From contig OX463815.1 in assembly GCA_949825045.1 (NCBI GenBank), positions 18,779,231 to 18,843,230 of the forward strand: 64,000 nt of DNA, given 5' to 3'. Positions 44,095-55,531 of the stretch are shown here, one piece after another. Positions within the stretch are counted from its first letter, which is position 1, and each line of letters starts with the position of its first letter. The notes below the pieces were generated by a model. The model was given only the letters and a program-made list of their open reading frames with translations, ran no database searches and was not told the DNA's origin. Source of the DNA: Argyresthia goedartella. Its lineage: Eukaryota > Arthropoda > Insecta > Lepidoptera > Argyresthiidae. Position numbers and translations under genes: made by a program.

Positions 44095-44531
44095 ACATCT
44101 ATAGTTTAATCTTATCTTAACAACAGAAGATTATCAAGAAATCGCGGCCCAGTAAAATGACGTCATTAGGAGAGAGTTAATAGTCCTAAGGCTTCGGTTT
44201 ATTTTGACCACAACATGTTCATTTCCGTTAAAATAGGGTCAATACACCAATATATTATTTCGATTTGGAAAAAAACACAAGATAAAACGAATCGTCGTTT
44301 ATTTCGGGTTATTGGCCACACTAATGTCTTATATCTAAGAACATGACTACCAATGGAAGCTTATATCTATTTTCAGTATATTTGTTAGATTCTACTGCTT
44401 TGATTAAAACTAATATTATTTGGTTTTACTTTACTTTTGACCCAGTCTTTTAGTGCAATATGTCGTAACCATATCATAAAATGGTCAACCATGGTTGAAT
44501 TAGATCTTTCATTGATCGAGCAAATGTTTTA

Positions 44532-44632
44532 GGGAAAACACTGCGGTAGCTTAGGTGAAGACTATACGGGGCGAGCGCAGCGACGCTTCGTGTCAGTTTG
44601 ACATGTATATCACAAAAAATATTAGGTAGTAC
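44532..44632 (+). repeat. fragment of the 40-bp-TIR MITE (copy E)
   Basis: It has AAAACACTGCGGTAGCTTAGG and a diverged GGGGCGAGCGCAGCG core without the terminal repeats. Confidence 0.5.
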
Positions 44633-44639
44633 TGAATAA

Positions 44640-44990
44640 AAATGCTTTTATCTACACATGTATCATAAACCCTCTTTACTGCGTCCAAAAACCGCACGAT
44701 ATGATCAGCATAATACTATACTACTTGGTAAAAACTCATTTCTTATCTGAATATTGATACAATATGACCATAATGTATTAATTTTCGACAAATTATGAAA
44801 TTCAAATTTTGACGCCGACGCCCGCCTGCGTGCCACCCCTAGATTGTTTGTTGTTATAGAAGTTGGTACTACTACTGAACAAGCCAAACAAGTGCAGAGC
44901 AATTATCAATGCCACAATGCCGGTCGAACATGCGGTTCCTGAATACATCAGAGAGCTTATGATATCTGTGTAGATAATTAGGCATTATGA
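44640..44990 (-). repeat. dispersed repeat, inverted relative of 840-1110
   Basis: ATCATAAACCCTCTTTACTG matches the minisatellite unit in reverse. CATTTCTTATCTGAATATTG, GACCATAATGTATTAAT and CGCCTGCGTGCC match 840-985 in reverse order. The minisatellite is not expanded here. Confidence 0.65.
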
Positions 44991-45089
44991 ATCAGTCACA
45001 TAAACTACTATTAAAAGACATGTTTCATGAAATTCAACCCTTTCTGACCATATCGTGAAATCGTTGGCCAGATCATGAAATACGATATG

Positions 45090-45470
45090 GTTACGACGAC
45101 GGTCTATTTGAGAAAAAGCAAACTCATACAGAGAGTTCAAAATGCCTGTGCCAGGTTCTGCTTTATAGTCCTTCCCCGAATGCACGTTACCTACTCCATT
45201 TTTAAATAGGGCAGTCATTTTAAAAATGAAATCTCGACAGGATTTTTATTTCTCGATGCTTTAGTTTGAGGTTGTACTGAAGAGGACACCCTCTTATCTT
45301 TATGATAAACTCACCTGGTGTATATCCCGGAGAGTTGCTCCTTTGCTGTCGATGCCTCGACACAAAAGTGCTGATTTGGGTGGCAGTTTCAAATGCCGTG
45401 CCACCAAGTGCTGGAATAATATCCCGCCGCCCCTATGACCACTATCTAGTAAGGTAGTCTGTTTTTAGAA
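45090..45470 (+). pseudogene. non-LTR retrotransposon RT C-terminal remnant
   Basis: The + strand reads LIQRVQNACARFCF (the RVQN.C.RF block after RT). After stops and shifts it reads FKCRATKCWNNIPPPL (the W..LP end block). Several frame breaks are present, so it is dead. Confidence 0.6.
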
Positions 45471-46189
45471 GTACATATAGCTTTTTTTTAATGCAACAGC
45501 AAAAAGCTGAGAAAACAGTACGTAACTAACATGCATTTAGGAAAATTTCATCCCGAGATAAAGTATCTCTTCTTATTCGACTACCCCCACTGATATCACA
45601 TTGATTATAATTGTCATTCTTCTATTACAAAAGTTTTTCCCTTATACATTTATTTAAATATAATTCCAAAATTATTACAATTTGATACAAAAATGTTTTC
45701 TATATTCAATTTCAAATTACTCTCTTACTGATGTATATTTCAATGTTATTACAATTTAATATAATAACGATCTCAATATTTAATTTCAAATTAATCTTGC
45801 TGATGTACACCTCACCTGACATTACTTTTACTATGAATATGAATATCCTATATTTTTTATTTATAATTTTCACTATGTTATGTGTACTTGAGCCTATCGT
45901 TGTCTCGTTCGTTTTGGCTCTGGCAGAATAACAGCGTCACAGATTCGTCTGTGACTTTGCTGAGTCAGGGCCAATTCATTGTCGCGGTACAACCACATCT
46001 ACAGTCACATAGTTGCCCTGACTGTGTTCTTGTTTTGGTGTGCTATTAATAATTTTTATAGTTTCATTTCTTGTTAGTTTAGTTATTTTTTTTTGTATTG
46101 TTTCAAGCATTTATATTTTAAATTCTGAGTTTGTATCGTAAGTATAATGAATAAATAAATCTATCAAATCTGTCAAAGACCAAGGTCAT

Positions 46190-46815
46190 GACAAATAGCA
46201 CTGAGCATACAGTGGAAGTGGATGGGTCCGGAATTGCATATGTCCAAGAATACATACTTGGGCCAAATAGTCTCCTTCCAGAGCAGACAACTGAAAGAGG
46301 TCGAAATACGAATGGATAACGCCTGGAGGAGCTATTGGTCCATGAAAGAGCTCATGAAGGGACAACTTTCGTTGTCTCTAAAACGAAACCTCATGCATTC
46401 TTCCCATACTTACCTACGGAGCTCAGACTTGGTCTTTGACTGACATCCAAAAGACTAGGCTCGAGGTTTGCCAGCGAAATATGGAAGTCAGTATCCTGGG
46501 GGTCCGGTTGGTGGATTGAGTCAGGAATACTGAGATATGCTCCAAAACTAAAATAAAGGACGTAGCGGAAAAGGCAGCTGCATTGAAGTGGGAAGGCAAG
46601 CCATGTCGCCAGTATGCAACCAGACCGATGGGCCAAACTAACAACTCTGTCGATCCCAAACGCGAAAAGGGGACGTCGTCGACCCAGGAAGCGGTGAAGT
46701 GACGAATTGAGGTACCACAACCACAACTGGTGGGAGGTAGCCCAGGGGCGTGAAGAGTGGAGGAGGGGAAGAGAGGCCTTTGCCCAGCAGTAGGATGTTG
46801 TAGTCTAATAATAAT
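46190..46815 (+). pseudogene. RTE-like non-LTR retrotransposon 3' end
   Basis: AYVQEYIYLGQIVSFQ, then ILPILTYGAQTWSLT in the next frame (the YG.E.W block), LEVCQRNMEVSILGVRL, IKDVAEKAAALKWEG. The end resembles the GRP..RW.DD..... W...A.DR..W...GEA.... tail of RTE elements (LVGGSPGA.RVEEGKRGLCPA). It finishes with TAATAATAATAAT and a (CTAT)n run, typical for this clade. Multiple frame breaks. Confidence 0.7.
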
Positions 46816-46852
46816 AATCTATCTATCTATCTACGACATCTATGGAGAACTA

Positions 46853-46985
46853 GAAAGATTTGCGGGAGTGTTTAAATTTGGTGATTTTTTTTATTTTGAA
46901 GTGCTTTTTCCGAATCTGTACTTTGCTACCTTAGCCGCTCGCGTATCTGCATTGAATAATGGCATCTGTTATTTGACCAAATCTC
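46853..46985 (+). repeat. dispersed repeat, inverted relative at 48688-48861
   Basis: Shared words: TTGGTGATTTTTTT / ATTGGTGAATTTGTAG, GTGCTTTTTCCGAATCTGTAC / GTGCTCTTTCCAAATATCTAC, GCCGCTCG. Confidence 0.6.
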
Positions 46986-47158
46986 CCCTCCAACTCATTT
47001 TATGATTTATCAGTCTTCTAACAGAATAAACTAAATAATATTTCCTCTAAATCTTGTCTCAAGTGCCTCTGTTCTTGATGTCATGTTTGTAGCGTAAGAG
47101 CGACGCAAAATATACTTCTACATGCGTCTTTGACCGTACAAAGGACGACAAAGAGAAA

Positions 47159-47260
47159 AAAAAAACCTTATAGTTATAGGATCACTTCGTTGTCCGTCTG
47201 TGTGTCTATCCGTCCGCTCCGTCTGTTTTTACCTTTCGTTTCTTAGACCCTTTTCTCAGG
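47159..47260. repeat. fragment of the 1421-1990 type repeat
   Basis: ACCTTATAGTTATAGGATCAC followed by GTCCGTCTGTGTGTC and further TCCGTC words. Confidence 0.45.
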
Positions 47261-47486
47261 AACACGTGAAGGTATCATTTTGAAATTGATAACATTTACT
47301 CATATGTGAATACATGATTTAAAAAACCCACCCAGATCATTGTATAAACTTTCGGGTAATCATTAAAACATTTTATTTTGAAAAAAATATATAATGGAAC
47401 CTTTTTTTTAATCAGTATTGATTGAAAATTATATTGGTTAATAATGACAACAAATATAATGTCCACCAAAAAAAAATGTTCATACC

Positions 47487-47543
47487 CAAAAATACTGATT
47501 TGCACAGCAAATATCAGGGAAAACACTGCGGTAGCTTAGGTGT
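47487..47543 (+). repeat. fragment of the 40-bp-TIR MITE (copy D)
   Basis: AAAAATACTGATTTGCACAG, then CAAATATCAGGG and ACTGCGGTAGCTTAGG; it ends abruptly. Confidence 0.65.
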
Positions 47544-48183
47544 GTTCGGTGGAACATGTAAGAACAACAAAAAATACTTAAAATTTAGTACTATCGGGAT
47601 TTCCTACTTTCGGGATTTTATACTTTCGGGTAAACAGACATTCGGCTTCTTTATTTTCGGGATTCCGTACATCGGCCTTATGAACTTAGGTCTGTTCTAC
47701 TTCAGTATTATAATACCTTACACAGTGGTAGGCCACTGAGGGATTTGGTTGTAAAAAACTTAAGATCTAAAAACCCACCTCATCCTTTCGTCCTCAACCA
47801 CCACACAAACTTTGGTTCTAAAAACCCACCTCGTCCATGGATGAGAGGTGTTTTTCTGCTCAACTAAATATTGATGCCTAAAGATACTATGCGACTGGTG
47901 ACAGTATGCGACTATAAATGGTTTTTACACTCAAAACATGCTTATTGCAACAGAGAACACTTTTCAACAAAAAAAAAAGGATTCGGAAAATATGGTCTGA
48001 TGTGGGTTTTTACAATCACGCATTTATTTGAAAAACCACAATATATAAATGTAGTTGTAATCTAAATACATCTATGTAGCTTACTTTACATAGACCTAGA
48101 GTAAAAAAAATGGCAAGAAGTAAGGTATAAAGTACAAGTAACGAAAAAATATTTTTTTAGAATTTATACCATCATCGCGAAAC

Positions 48184-48556
48184 AAGCGGCAAAGTGCGAG
48201 TTGGACTGCTCACAAATCGCAGTTTGCAAAGGAACTATTATTTTTTTTACAAAAAGCTTCGTGCCAAATTTCCTGATTCTAGGGCGAACGGGAAGCATCC
48301 TATAGGTTTTGATTCCCTTGCGAGTATCAAGTAAAATCAGCAAAATTGTGACATAAGCGGCGGTATCTTATGGTTACACTACACCTATAAGTTTGATTTT
48401 TTCACAACTTTAAGTGACAGACCTTAGTTATCAATATTTAATAAATAAATAAATAAATCAATTTGATATATTTTTGCGTTCTTGAGGAAAATGATCTTCA
48501 CAGACAGACAGACAGACGGACCTTTTTTCCTTTTCAGGAACGGAACCCTAAAAATG
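48184..48556 (+). repeat. dispersed lepidopteran repeat, fourth copy
   Basis: GCGGCAAAGTGCGAGTTGG at the start, (CAGA)n and CGGAC near 48500-48520, and GAACGGAACCCTAAAAATG at the end. Confidence 0.7.
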
Positions 48557-48687
48557 CGTACGAGAAAAAAAGCAAAAATCACATGTCTTGTATTTTTTTT
48601 AAACGCGTGTAGTTCGTAATTTATTAATAAGCGGCAATGAATTTACACACGTTGTGAAAAAATCACCTCTTAGTTTATTTCAAATGG

Positions 48688-48861
48688 GGACCATAATGTC
48701 GTTAAATGAGCCAAATGGAGATATTACAATAAAACTGTTGTAAGGGCCATTTTTTTCAATATGGCGGCTCGAGCGGCAAATGTGTGAGGTGGCAAAGTAG
48801 ATATTTGGAAAGAGCACATCATAATCTACAAATTCACCAATTTTCAAAACTTCCGGATAAC
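48688..48861 (-). repeat. dispersed repeat, relative of 46853-46985
   Basis: Inverted copy, as described for its partner; includes AATATGGCGGCTCGAGCGG. Confidence 0.6.
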
Positions 48862-49526
48862 TTTTCAAATTACTCTACTATTCATGCAGTTTTGATTGTA
48901 GTCTCTATCTAGTGTATCTTGTGTCATATTATTCTCGTATACCTAGGTTAAGCTCTCTTTTCTCTAAGCTAATGTATTTGCGTTGTGTATGTTGTCTAAT
49001 GCTTTGGAGAAATCTTGTAGGGCTGACTGTAAGTATGGCTTAATTCTGAAATCATTCGCACAAAAACACGAATCAAAATGCATAAAACAAGTATTTGGGA
49101 TACGTATAGACATCGATACTTCGTCGGATTCTATCACTTGAAGAAATTCACGGAAACAGCCGTGGCCTCTTTCGCCGTCCGAGTTATTTATGGGGTTTTC
49201 CTGCATATCATTTCCATTACTTGCAATCTTTTTATTAACTCCCACCAAGAGTTCTGCGATCACCTTAGATACAGATGGTGCCTTTATTTAAACATTAGTT
49301 AGTATTAAATTACTAGTTTATAACTCGCTCAAGTTAAATTTGTACATAAGAAAAGAGTGTCATAAATAGCAAGATTAGGACGGCTATTCTCTCAGCTATG
49401 GGGCTCAACAGATGATAGATTGTTTTTCATAGGTTTTGATCTTTATTACCTCAAAATCGCGGGCCATTTTTTGATTTACCCGCACAGACGAGTGGCTATG
49501 TCTATAGCGACTCTACAATTCTACGT

Positions 49527-49715
49527 GTCGATAAACATAAATATTTATATACAGGCACATACATTGCTTTTGACCCCACACTGGGCTACCCTTTGTCGTG
49601 GAAACCAGAAACAGCGAAGTCACAAACCTGGGTTTTTTCTCCCCCCCCTGGGTTCGAACCCGGTACCTTTTGCTGGGGATACAGAGCCTCGAACCGCAGT
49701 CACAGAGGTCGTCAA
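49527..49715 (-). mobile_element. tRNA-headed SINE (family 1)
   Basis: Antisense copy with GGTTCGAACCCGGTACC (B-box region) near 49653 and tail words at 49540-49620. Confidence 0.75.
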
Positions 49716-50503
49716 GGTAGATACTTGAACATCGTGACATTTTACTGTACATTTACATATTGTTGAGAATAACGTTGTATTGATTGATACTCAAAGTGCA
49801 AAAGGATACAATTTCCAACCAAACATTTAGATAAATTGTTGAGTGCTCACATTTTAACAGGTATCAACAAAACAAGTGCAATTAAAATACCTATAAAATT
49901 AACTGCAGCTCTTAAAAGCAAAATGGTCGGGAAAATCTTTGAGGAACTCAAATTAAATTGATTAATCCGATAAGAGATTTACGCAGACACTCGTTTAGAA
50001 ATACTGTCAGAGGATAAAATTCGGTGGTCCATGCGTGCGTGTGCGCACTTCTCACACACAAGGACACTTTGAGAGGTTCCGATCGCGCATAGTAGAAGAT
50101 AATGAGGTATGATCGTTTAGAAAGAGGATGAATGCTTTCGGCAATGTTCGGCATACATACTCGTAAGTTGTATTTACAATATGGCTTTAATGTGCTTCAG
50201 AGATTTTACTTTTGTTTTTCCAGAGATTCGTAAATGTGCGTTGTAACTGTGCATGGATTTATTGATTGTCAGTTATCAATCAGTAAATCGAAAGTGCGAC
50301 TGTCATGCGTGTCTATCATTTGTATATGATTTTTTTTCATATACAAACCCGTAAACACTTTCCGGACCGTTGCCGTCACCGCGTCTTAAACGAAACCCAA
50401 TTTTGTGAGAGCGAGCGATCGCGAAAAGACACCCACACACTTACGCTAACCATTCTCACGCATATGCCAAATAAGTTGCGGTATCCGCCGCCGTTAAGAG
50501 GTG

Positions 50504-50541
50504 ATATAAGAGGCGCATCTTTGAGTTTGCACATTTTAGTT
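50504..50541 (+). promoter_or_regulatory. candidate core promoter of the secreted-protein gene
   Basis: GATATAAGAGGCGC at about 50503 is TATA-like. An initiator-like TTTTAGTTTG lies about 32 bp downstream (50534-50541), a normal spacing. An alternative initiator TCAGT lies at 50576-50580. Upstream, 50340-50500 is locally GC-rich. This is inferred from motifs only. Confidence 0.3.
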
Positions 50542-50673
50542 TGTAAAGCCGGTGGACGGAGCATGTTGGCTAATCTCAGTGCGGTACCGGCGTGACTTCG
50601 ATATCTGTATCGGCCTTGTGGTCTCGTCTGCAGTATCTGAGGAGTAACAGGGCCTCTAGGGCCGAGCCCCAGT

Positions 50674-50703
50674 ATGGGGTCGGGGATGCTGTACTGCCTT
50701 TTG
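50674..50703 (+). CDS. first coding exon of a secreted protein (10 codons)
   Basis: ATG at 50674 opens MGSGMLYCLL and the exon ends at TTG|GTGAGT. The preceding 130 bases are GC-rich with no in-frame continuation, fitting a 5' UTR. Joined in phase 0 to the exon at 63777 it makes a signal peptide: Met, a short polar start, a hydrophobic core running across the junction (CLL, ATLVITQV), and a likely cut before EKAKTED. The spliced fit is what supports this very small exon. Confidence 0.65.
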
Positions 50704-50758
50704 GTGAGTACTTTTTTAGGTTGATGTTATTATAATTCACCAAGTTAAAAACTTAAAG

Positions 50759-51036
50759 AAACCGACTTCAAGTTCAAGCCCCATTTCTTCCTACCCGGTC
50801 GGGATGCGAATGAAGTATATAGCGGTTTTTGAAAATATCAACAAAAACAATTTTGTTTTTGTTGATATTTTCAAAAGGCGCTCTATTTGATAATATAAAT
50901 ATGGGACCACCTCTGAATGACCTACCAATAAAACAAAATCATTAAAAATCGATCCATAATTGACGGAATAATCGCGTAACAAACAAACAAAAAAAAAACA
51001 GTCGAATTGAAAACCTCCTCCTTTTTTAAGTCGGTT
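50759..51036. mobile_element. TIR element AACCGACTTCAA with central hairpin
   Basis: Ends AACCGACTTCAA and TTAAGTCGGTT are inverted. ACCTCCTCCTTTTTT precedes the right end. I recognise this as a frequent lepidopteran MITE type. The middle holds a perfect 24-bp inverted repeat (50827-50850 / 50853-50876). Confidence 0.7.
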
Positions 51037-51573
51037 GAAAATTGGTGTTTTTTTATAATGAAATCTAATCCTCCATATGTTTCATACATAGGTTCTTAGG
51101 GAGAAGCGAATTTTAGTTGCACGTATGAAATCGGTTTATTTATTTTTTATTATTCAGAATGTTATCGCAGTACAATTAGTTATAATTATAACCGTTAATA
51201 AACTGCACCTGACTATTACGAAAATTCGACTAAATTCAATTTCCGAGCCACATAAGATTGTCTATACTAAGCAAACTGGAACCGTAAGAGCTATGCCATT
51301 AGAGTACGTAGGTTGGTATGATGACTTTTCATGCAATAATTACACGTAACTGCAACTAATTATTTATATCTGTGATTGATTTTTTCGCAAAGAGGTTATA
51401 TCACTGTAAAATTGTATGTTTTGAGTATTTAGCAAACAAAGAGTTTCATTTTTCATCTTTTGACAATTTATAATTAACATTTAACTGGAATTTTCGAACA
51501 TTGACTTACGAAATTTCAGCTAATTGGGTAGGGAATTATTAACTGGGCTATTTATATTATTTTTTTCTTGATA

Positions 51574-51801
51574 TCCAACTAATATTATAAATGTGAAAGT
51601 AGCGATGTTTAGATGTTTGTATGTTTGGATGTTTGTGCGTTTGTGCCTCAATCACGCTCAAACGGCTGAGCGGATTTGAATGAAATATAGCACAGAGATA
51701 GTTTATGAGCTTGATTAACCTGTAGGAAACTTTTTATCCGACTGCACCAGAAGGAGGGTAACGTTAACGAACACGCACATGAAGTTGCGGGCATCAGCTA
51801 G
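51574..51801 (+). mobile_element. non-autonomous Helitron-like element
   Basis: It starts TCCAACTAATATTATAAATG after an A, contains GCTCAAACGGCTGAGCGG, and ends GCGGGCATCAGCTAG followed by T. A 5' TC, a 3' CTAG and an A/T insertion context are Helitron hallmarks, and this end is common in lepidopterans. It has no Rep/helicase. Confidence 0.75.
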
Positions 51802-52403
51802 TAAATAAATAAATATGAAATAAAAGCAGATAGGAAACATAACTAATATATAAATCAAAAGTAGATGTTACTCAATGAAATAAATATGCGATTTATTGAT
51901 CGTATGTAAATATGATTTGCTCGTAAAATGTTTAATAACAAACCCATCGAAAACACTGCCTTGACCTTTGAGAAATAGATTCAGTTTTTTATTACACAGA
52001 GGATCGTTCGCATAAATATGTATTGTATTAGGGACAATAAAGTATACTGGCTGGGTTGTCTTCGTTTCTGTATAGAAGCTATATTCAGTTGAAGTGATGA
52101 AAGCTTACATACTATATCAATCATACATAATATATCCGATGATACGAAGCCCATCCATCCATTAAACCCTCATCCGTCTCACTCTGATGTCTTGACTTCT
52201 GAACTCGGTCTGATTACTTTTACCTAGACAACATTTTATTGATTTATCTCTAAAGCGAAGATTTGCCCATTTTATCACGCAAAAGAAGTGTTGATTTATC
52301 GGCTAAACGTGTATTAAATTCATATTGAAAAAAGGTGTGATACTACCCTATGTTCGTTGTTCGCACTTCGGTCTGCCCCGAGTGTGGCCGTGAATCATTT
52401 ATA

Positions 52404-52552
52404 CAAACTCGAATAGTAATAGTTCAATTGCTCCCAAGGGCGCCAAATGCCGTATTCGGCAGTCAGCCTCCAAGCAAAAAAGCGCCGCCGACAAGCCAAA
52501 TATGCCATTTGAGGTTCTTGCGAGCAATCGATACACTATTGCTTTTTGAGTT
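52404..52552. mobile_element. MITE, second copy of the family at 7926
   Basis: AGTTCAATTGCTCCCAAGG and GCCAAATGCCGTATTCGGC at the left; near-reverse GCCAAATATGCC and GCGAGCAATCGATACACTATTGC at the right. The arms are about 60 bp and the core differs from copy 1. Confidence 0.7.
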
Positions 52553-54668
52553 TTATTGCGCGTCTCGAGGCTCGCTTCCCAGGGACGGGTAATGCTACCG
52601 GTGGTGGGAAGACAAATAGTCGTGACCAAAGCAGAAGGTACCTATTGCTAAAGAACTAGTAATAATAGAATCGGGTGTCAGAGGATGGTCACTACAATAA
52701 GGTGAAACAGTTATCTTTTCTTTTAGGGTGATTGACCTCAATATCCATACAAAGTAGGAGAAATTACGTCGGTCGGTCTATTCTCAAAACTAGAACCTAC
52801 GCTTCCCTTTAGAAAAACTTATACGACAGTTACCCTTTGTTTTAGTTCAAGTCTAAGGTCTCATGAAACAGATACGCAAATTAGAGACTCGTGTAAAAAC
52901 TAGGTTGGTCTTAGTCTAAGTCTAGACTATAATGCGAATAGTGGTCAATGGGCTGGCGATTCCTATTGTTCGGTTTCCTAACAAATCAGTTGTACTGACT
53001 CAGTTGTCACTCTAGACTGGACGACTGGATGTGAAGATAACATTCCGTCACGAAAAAAAAGCTAATAGGCTTATACCGGTCGGACACTTATACCCACAAG
53101 ATATCTATGAGTATAAGTACGACTTATTGTCCGATGTCGAGTCACTCTTAGGAAAGACTAATGGTGCTCCTTTGATTAGTTAAAGGCGACACATGCCAGT
53201 AGGCCTACCACAACCTATATCATTTCCATTGACCACGGTTCTGCCGCCTCAAATGGACTTCAGATAGGTAGACTTCACATTACTACTGTGCTTGCACTAA
53301 TACTCAACTGAATCCGTCTCCTAATTAACGAAGAATATGTTAAAATAGTATAATCGTCAAGACTCTCATATCGCAATTCCTCACCGATAATATCTCCCTC
53401 CGTCCATACGAACGATTGCTAACTCGCACAAGCACACCTCCCATACGACCGCACTTGCCGGAAGCCGCCGCTGCCGTCTGCAAATATTTATCCTGTGCAA
53501 AATATTTTTTGTTGCTGTTAATACTGGCCGGAAATAAATGAATTATCTACCTTCTCTATGGTGAATCAGACTTGATTGGTCGAAATGCAAATTTCAAAGA
53601 AAAAGCTCTCGGTAAAGCTCGCGCAGCGACACCCTCAGTTAAAGGAATGTTTCATAAGATTGCACTCTATGACTATGGCATGAAGTTGAAATCAGCGATG
53701 CATTTTTGAAGTTTCGCCGCCATAACAGCGCAGCGTTTTATCGGCATATCGTTTGGGCTCTTTACTGCAACGTAAAGAGCTAGAGTACTAATCATCGCCT
53801 TGGAGGCCAAAGCCCGTCGGTTTCATCGAGTTTTATTTTTATTTGCACGGCTGTAACGAACGACTCTTGCTATCGCGCCAACTCAGGGCTCCCCATGACA
53901 CGAAAGATAGCGAAAACTGTAGTCCATCCGGATTAAGCCGTCACTGCTGAGCTAAGCATTGGATCGCCTGAGAGGCGATCATTTGTATTTGTATTATTTG
54001 TATCAATTATTTAATATTTTTGGGTATTTTGTGATTATTGATTAAATGATTTACCCGGATGACAGTCAAAAATATATTTTAATAGAAAGCAATCTTCAAG
54101 CAAATTCTGGTCGTTAAATTGAGACCATTTCGAAGTCAACGACGAGGATGGTGTACCTGCCATGCTAGATTGTAAAAAAACACTATTCCCCGGTGAGAAA
54201 ACGACGTATTAACATTAATAATTGTTTCAACACAGTCTACACAATACGGTTTTGTTTAGAATATCGATATCCCAATTGCTATTTGTATCAAAAATAAAGA
54301 CTTTGAAGTTATGTTCCATAAAAATGTGACTCAAGTTCAAGTTTATGGTTTTTTTTTTTCATTTTAAACTTAATAAGAACTTATTGCACTTGTATAGTAC
54401 TTCCTTTTTGGTGATAAATACTTAACATTTTAGATTTTGTATTATTGTTTTATTTGAGAATGAAATCATTTTCTTTAAATTTTAATATGCAAGGCATATG
54501 TTGAACAACTATTTTCTCGTTTATTTTCTTAACTTTTAATTAAAGAAAATACCTAACTATCCTTTAATTTCAAAAGAAGACTCCGAAGCGATCATTAGTA
54601 AATAGTATTAGCCTTAAATAATGTATTAGTTCTCTAGGGTAAAGTGAAACTATATTATTATGATAGCT
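52553..54668. other. intron DNA, nothing recognised
   Basis: 2.1 kb without coding signal. A small palindromic word pair TCTTTACTGCAACGTAAAGA lies at 53759-53778. Confidence 0.45.
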
Positions 54669-54671
54669 TAT

Positions 54672-55053
54672 GGCCGCTGTACACTCTCGCGCTAGACGAC
54701 CCGAGGCTGTTGTACATAAAGCTAGGTCCAGACTTGTTCTTTTGTCCGTAAAGTAGGTACTCCGTTTTATATCAGCGTCACGACTCAAGAACGCTTGTTT
54801 GGACGCCCGTTTGGTACGGTACGGTGGTATGGCGCGTCTTGATCACAGCCGATGTGGGCGTTCAAACTAGCGTTCTTGGATGGCGACGCTGATACGAAAC
54901 GGTACCTCCGTTTCGTATCAGCGGACAAAAGAACGTGTCTGGACCCACTTTCGATTTCCAGACTTATTTAATTAGACATTATATATATATATAGTCTGCA
55001 AAACGCAATGTCCATAATCCTCGGGTCGTCTAGCACGGCAGAGTACAGCGGCC
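54672..55053. mobile_element. outer inverted-repeat element hosting a MITE
   Basis: Arms 54672-54706 (GGCCGCTGTACACTCTCGCG...) and 55019-55053 are inverted repeats; both include CTAGACGACCCGAGG. The MITE at 54725-54945 lies between them. Confidence 0.75.
54725..54945. mobile_element. 221-bp MITE with long TIRs (GGTCCAGAC)
   Basis: GGTCCAGACTTGTTCTTTTG and its inverted partner CAAAAGAACGTGTCTGGACC are the ends. Inner pairs are TATCAGCGTC/GACGCTGATA and AAGAACGC/GCGTTCTT. A further internal GGTACC-centred palindrome (54887-54919) repeats CCGTTTCGTATCAGCG. Confidence 0.8.
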
Positions 55054-55531
55054 CTTAAACTGCTTCCCGAGACTAAACCTATTTATTTAAATAATAACTG
55101 TTAGTTTGTTAAACTGAGAGGAGGGGACAGTAGGACGATGACTTCCTTTCCTTTCGCATAAGGGGTGGGCCACAACTTCAAGGAGGCAGTTCCATTGTCC
55201 TGTCAATCTTGCTCAAAACGTCAATTGAAATCGCAAAATATTCTCTTACAATACTACTACTAGGTACCTAGGTATTGTCTGCAAAACGCATGATCAGCCT
55301 CGGCTCGTCTCGCGCGAGAGTGTACACAGCAGCCGTTAACATCTTCCCGCAAATGAACCTTTTTTTTATATAATGTAACTGTTTGTTTGTTTAACTGGGA
55401 AGGAGGGGCAGTAGGACGATGACTTCCTTTCCTTTCGCATAAAGGGCGGGCCACAACATTAAGAAGGCAGGTCCATTTTCCTGTCAATCTTGCTCGGAAC
55501 GTCAATTGAAATCGCAAAAATATGCTCGTAC
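54994..55531. repeat. tandem duplication, two units of about 260-280 bp
   Basis: Unit 1 starts GTCTGCAAAACGCA at 54994 and unit 2 the same at 55277. Both continue with CAGTAGGACGATGACTTCC, TTTCCTTTCGCATAA, GGGCCACAAC and CCTGTCAATCTTGCTC, and end near CGTCAATTGAAATCGC. Unit 1 overlaps the right arm of the outer inverted-repeat element. Confidence 0.85.
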
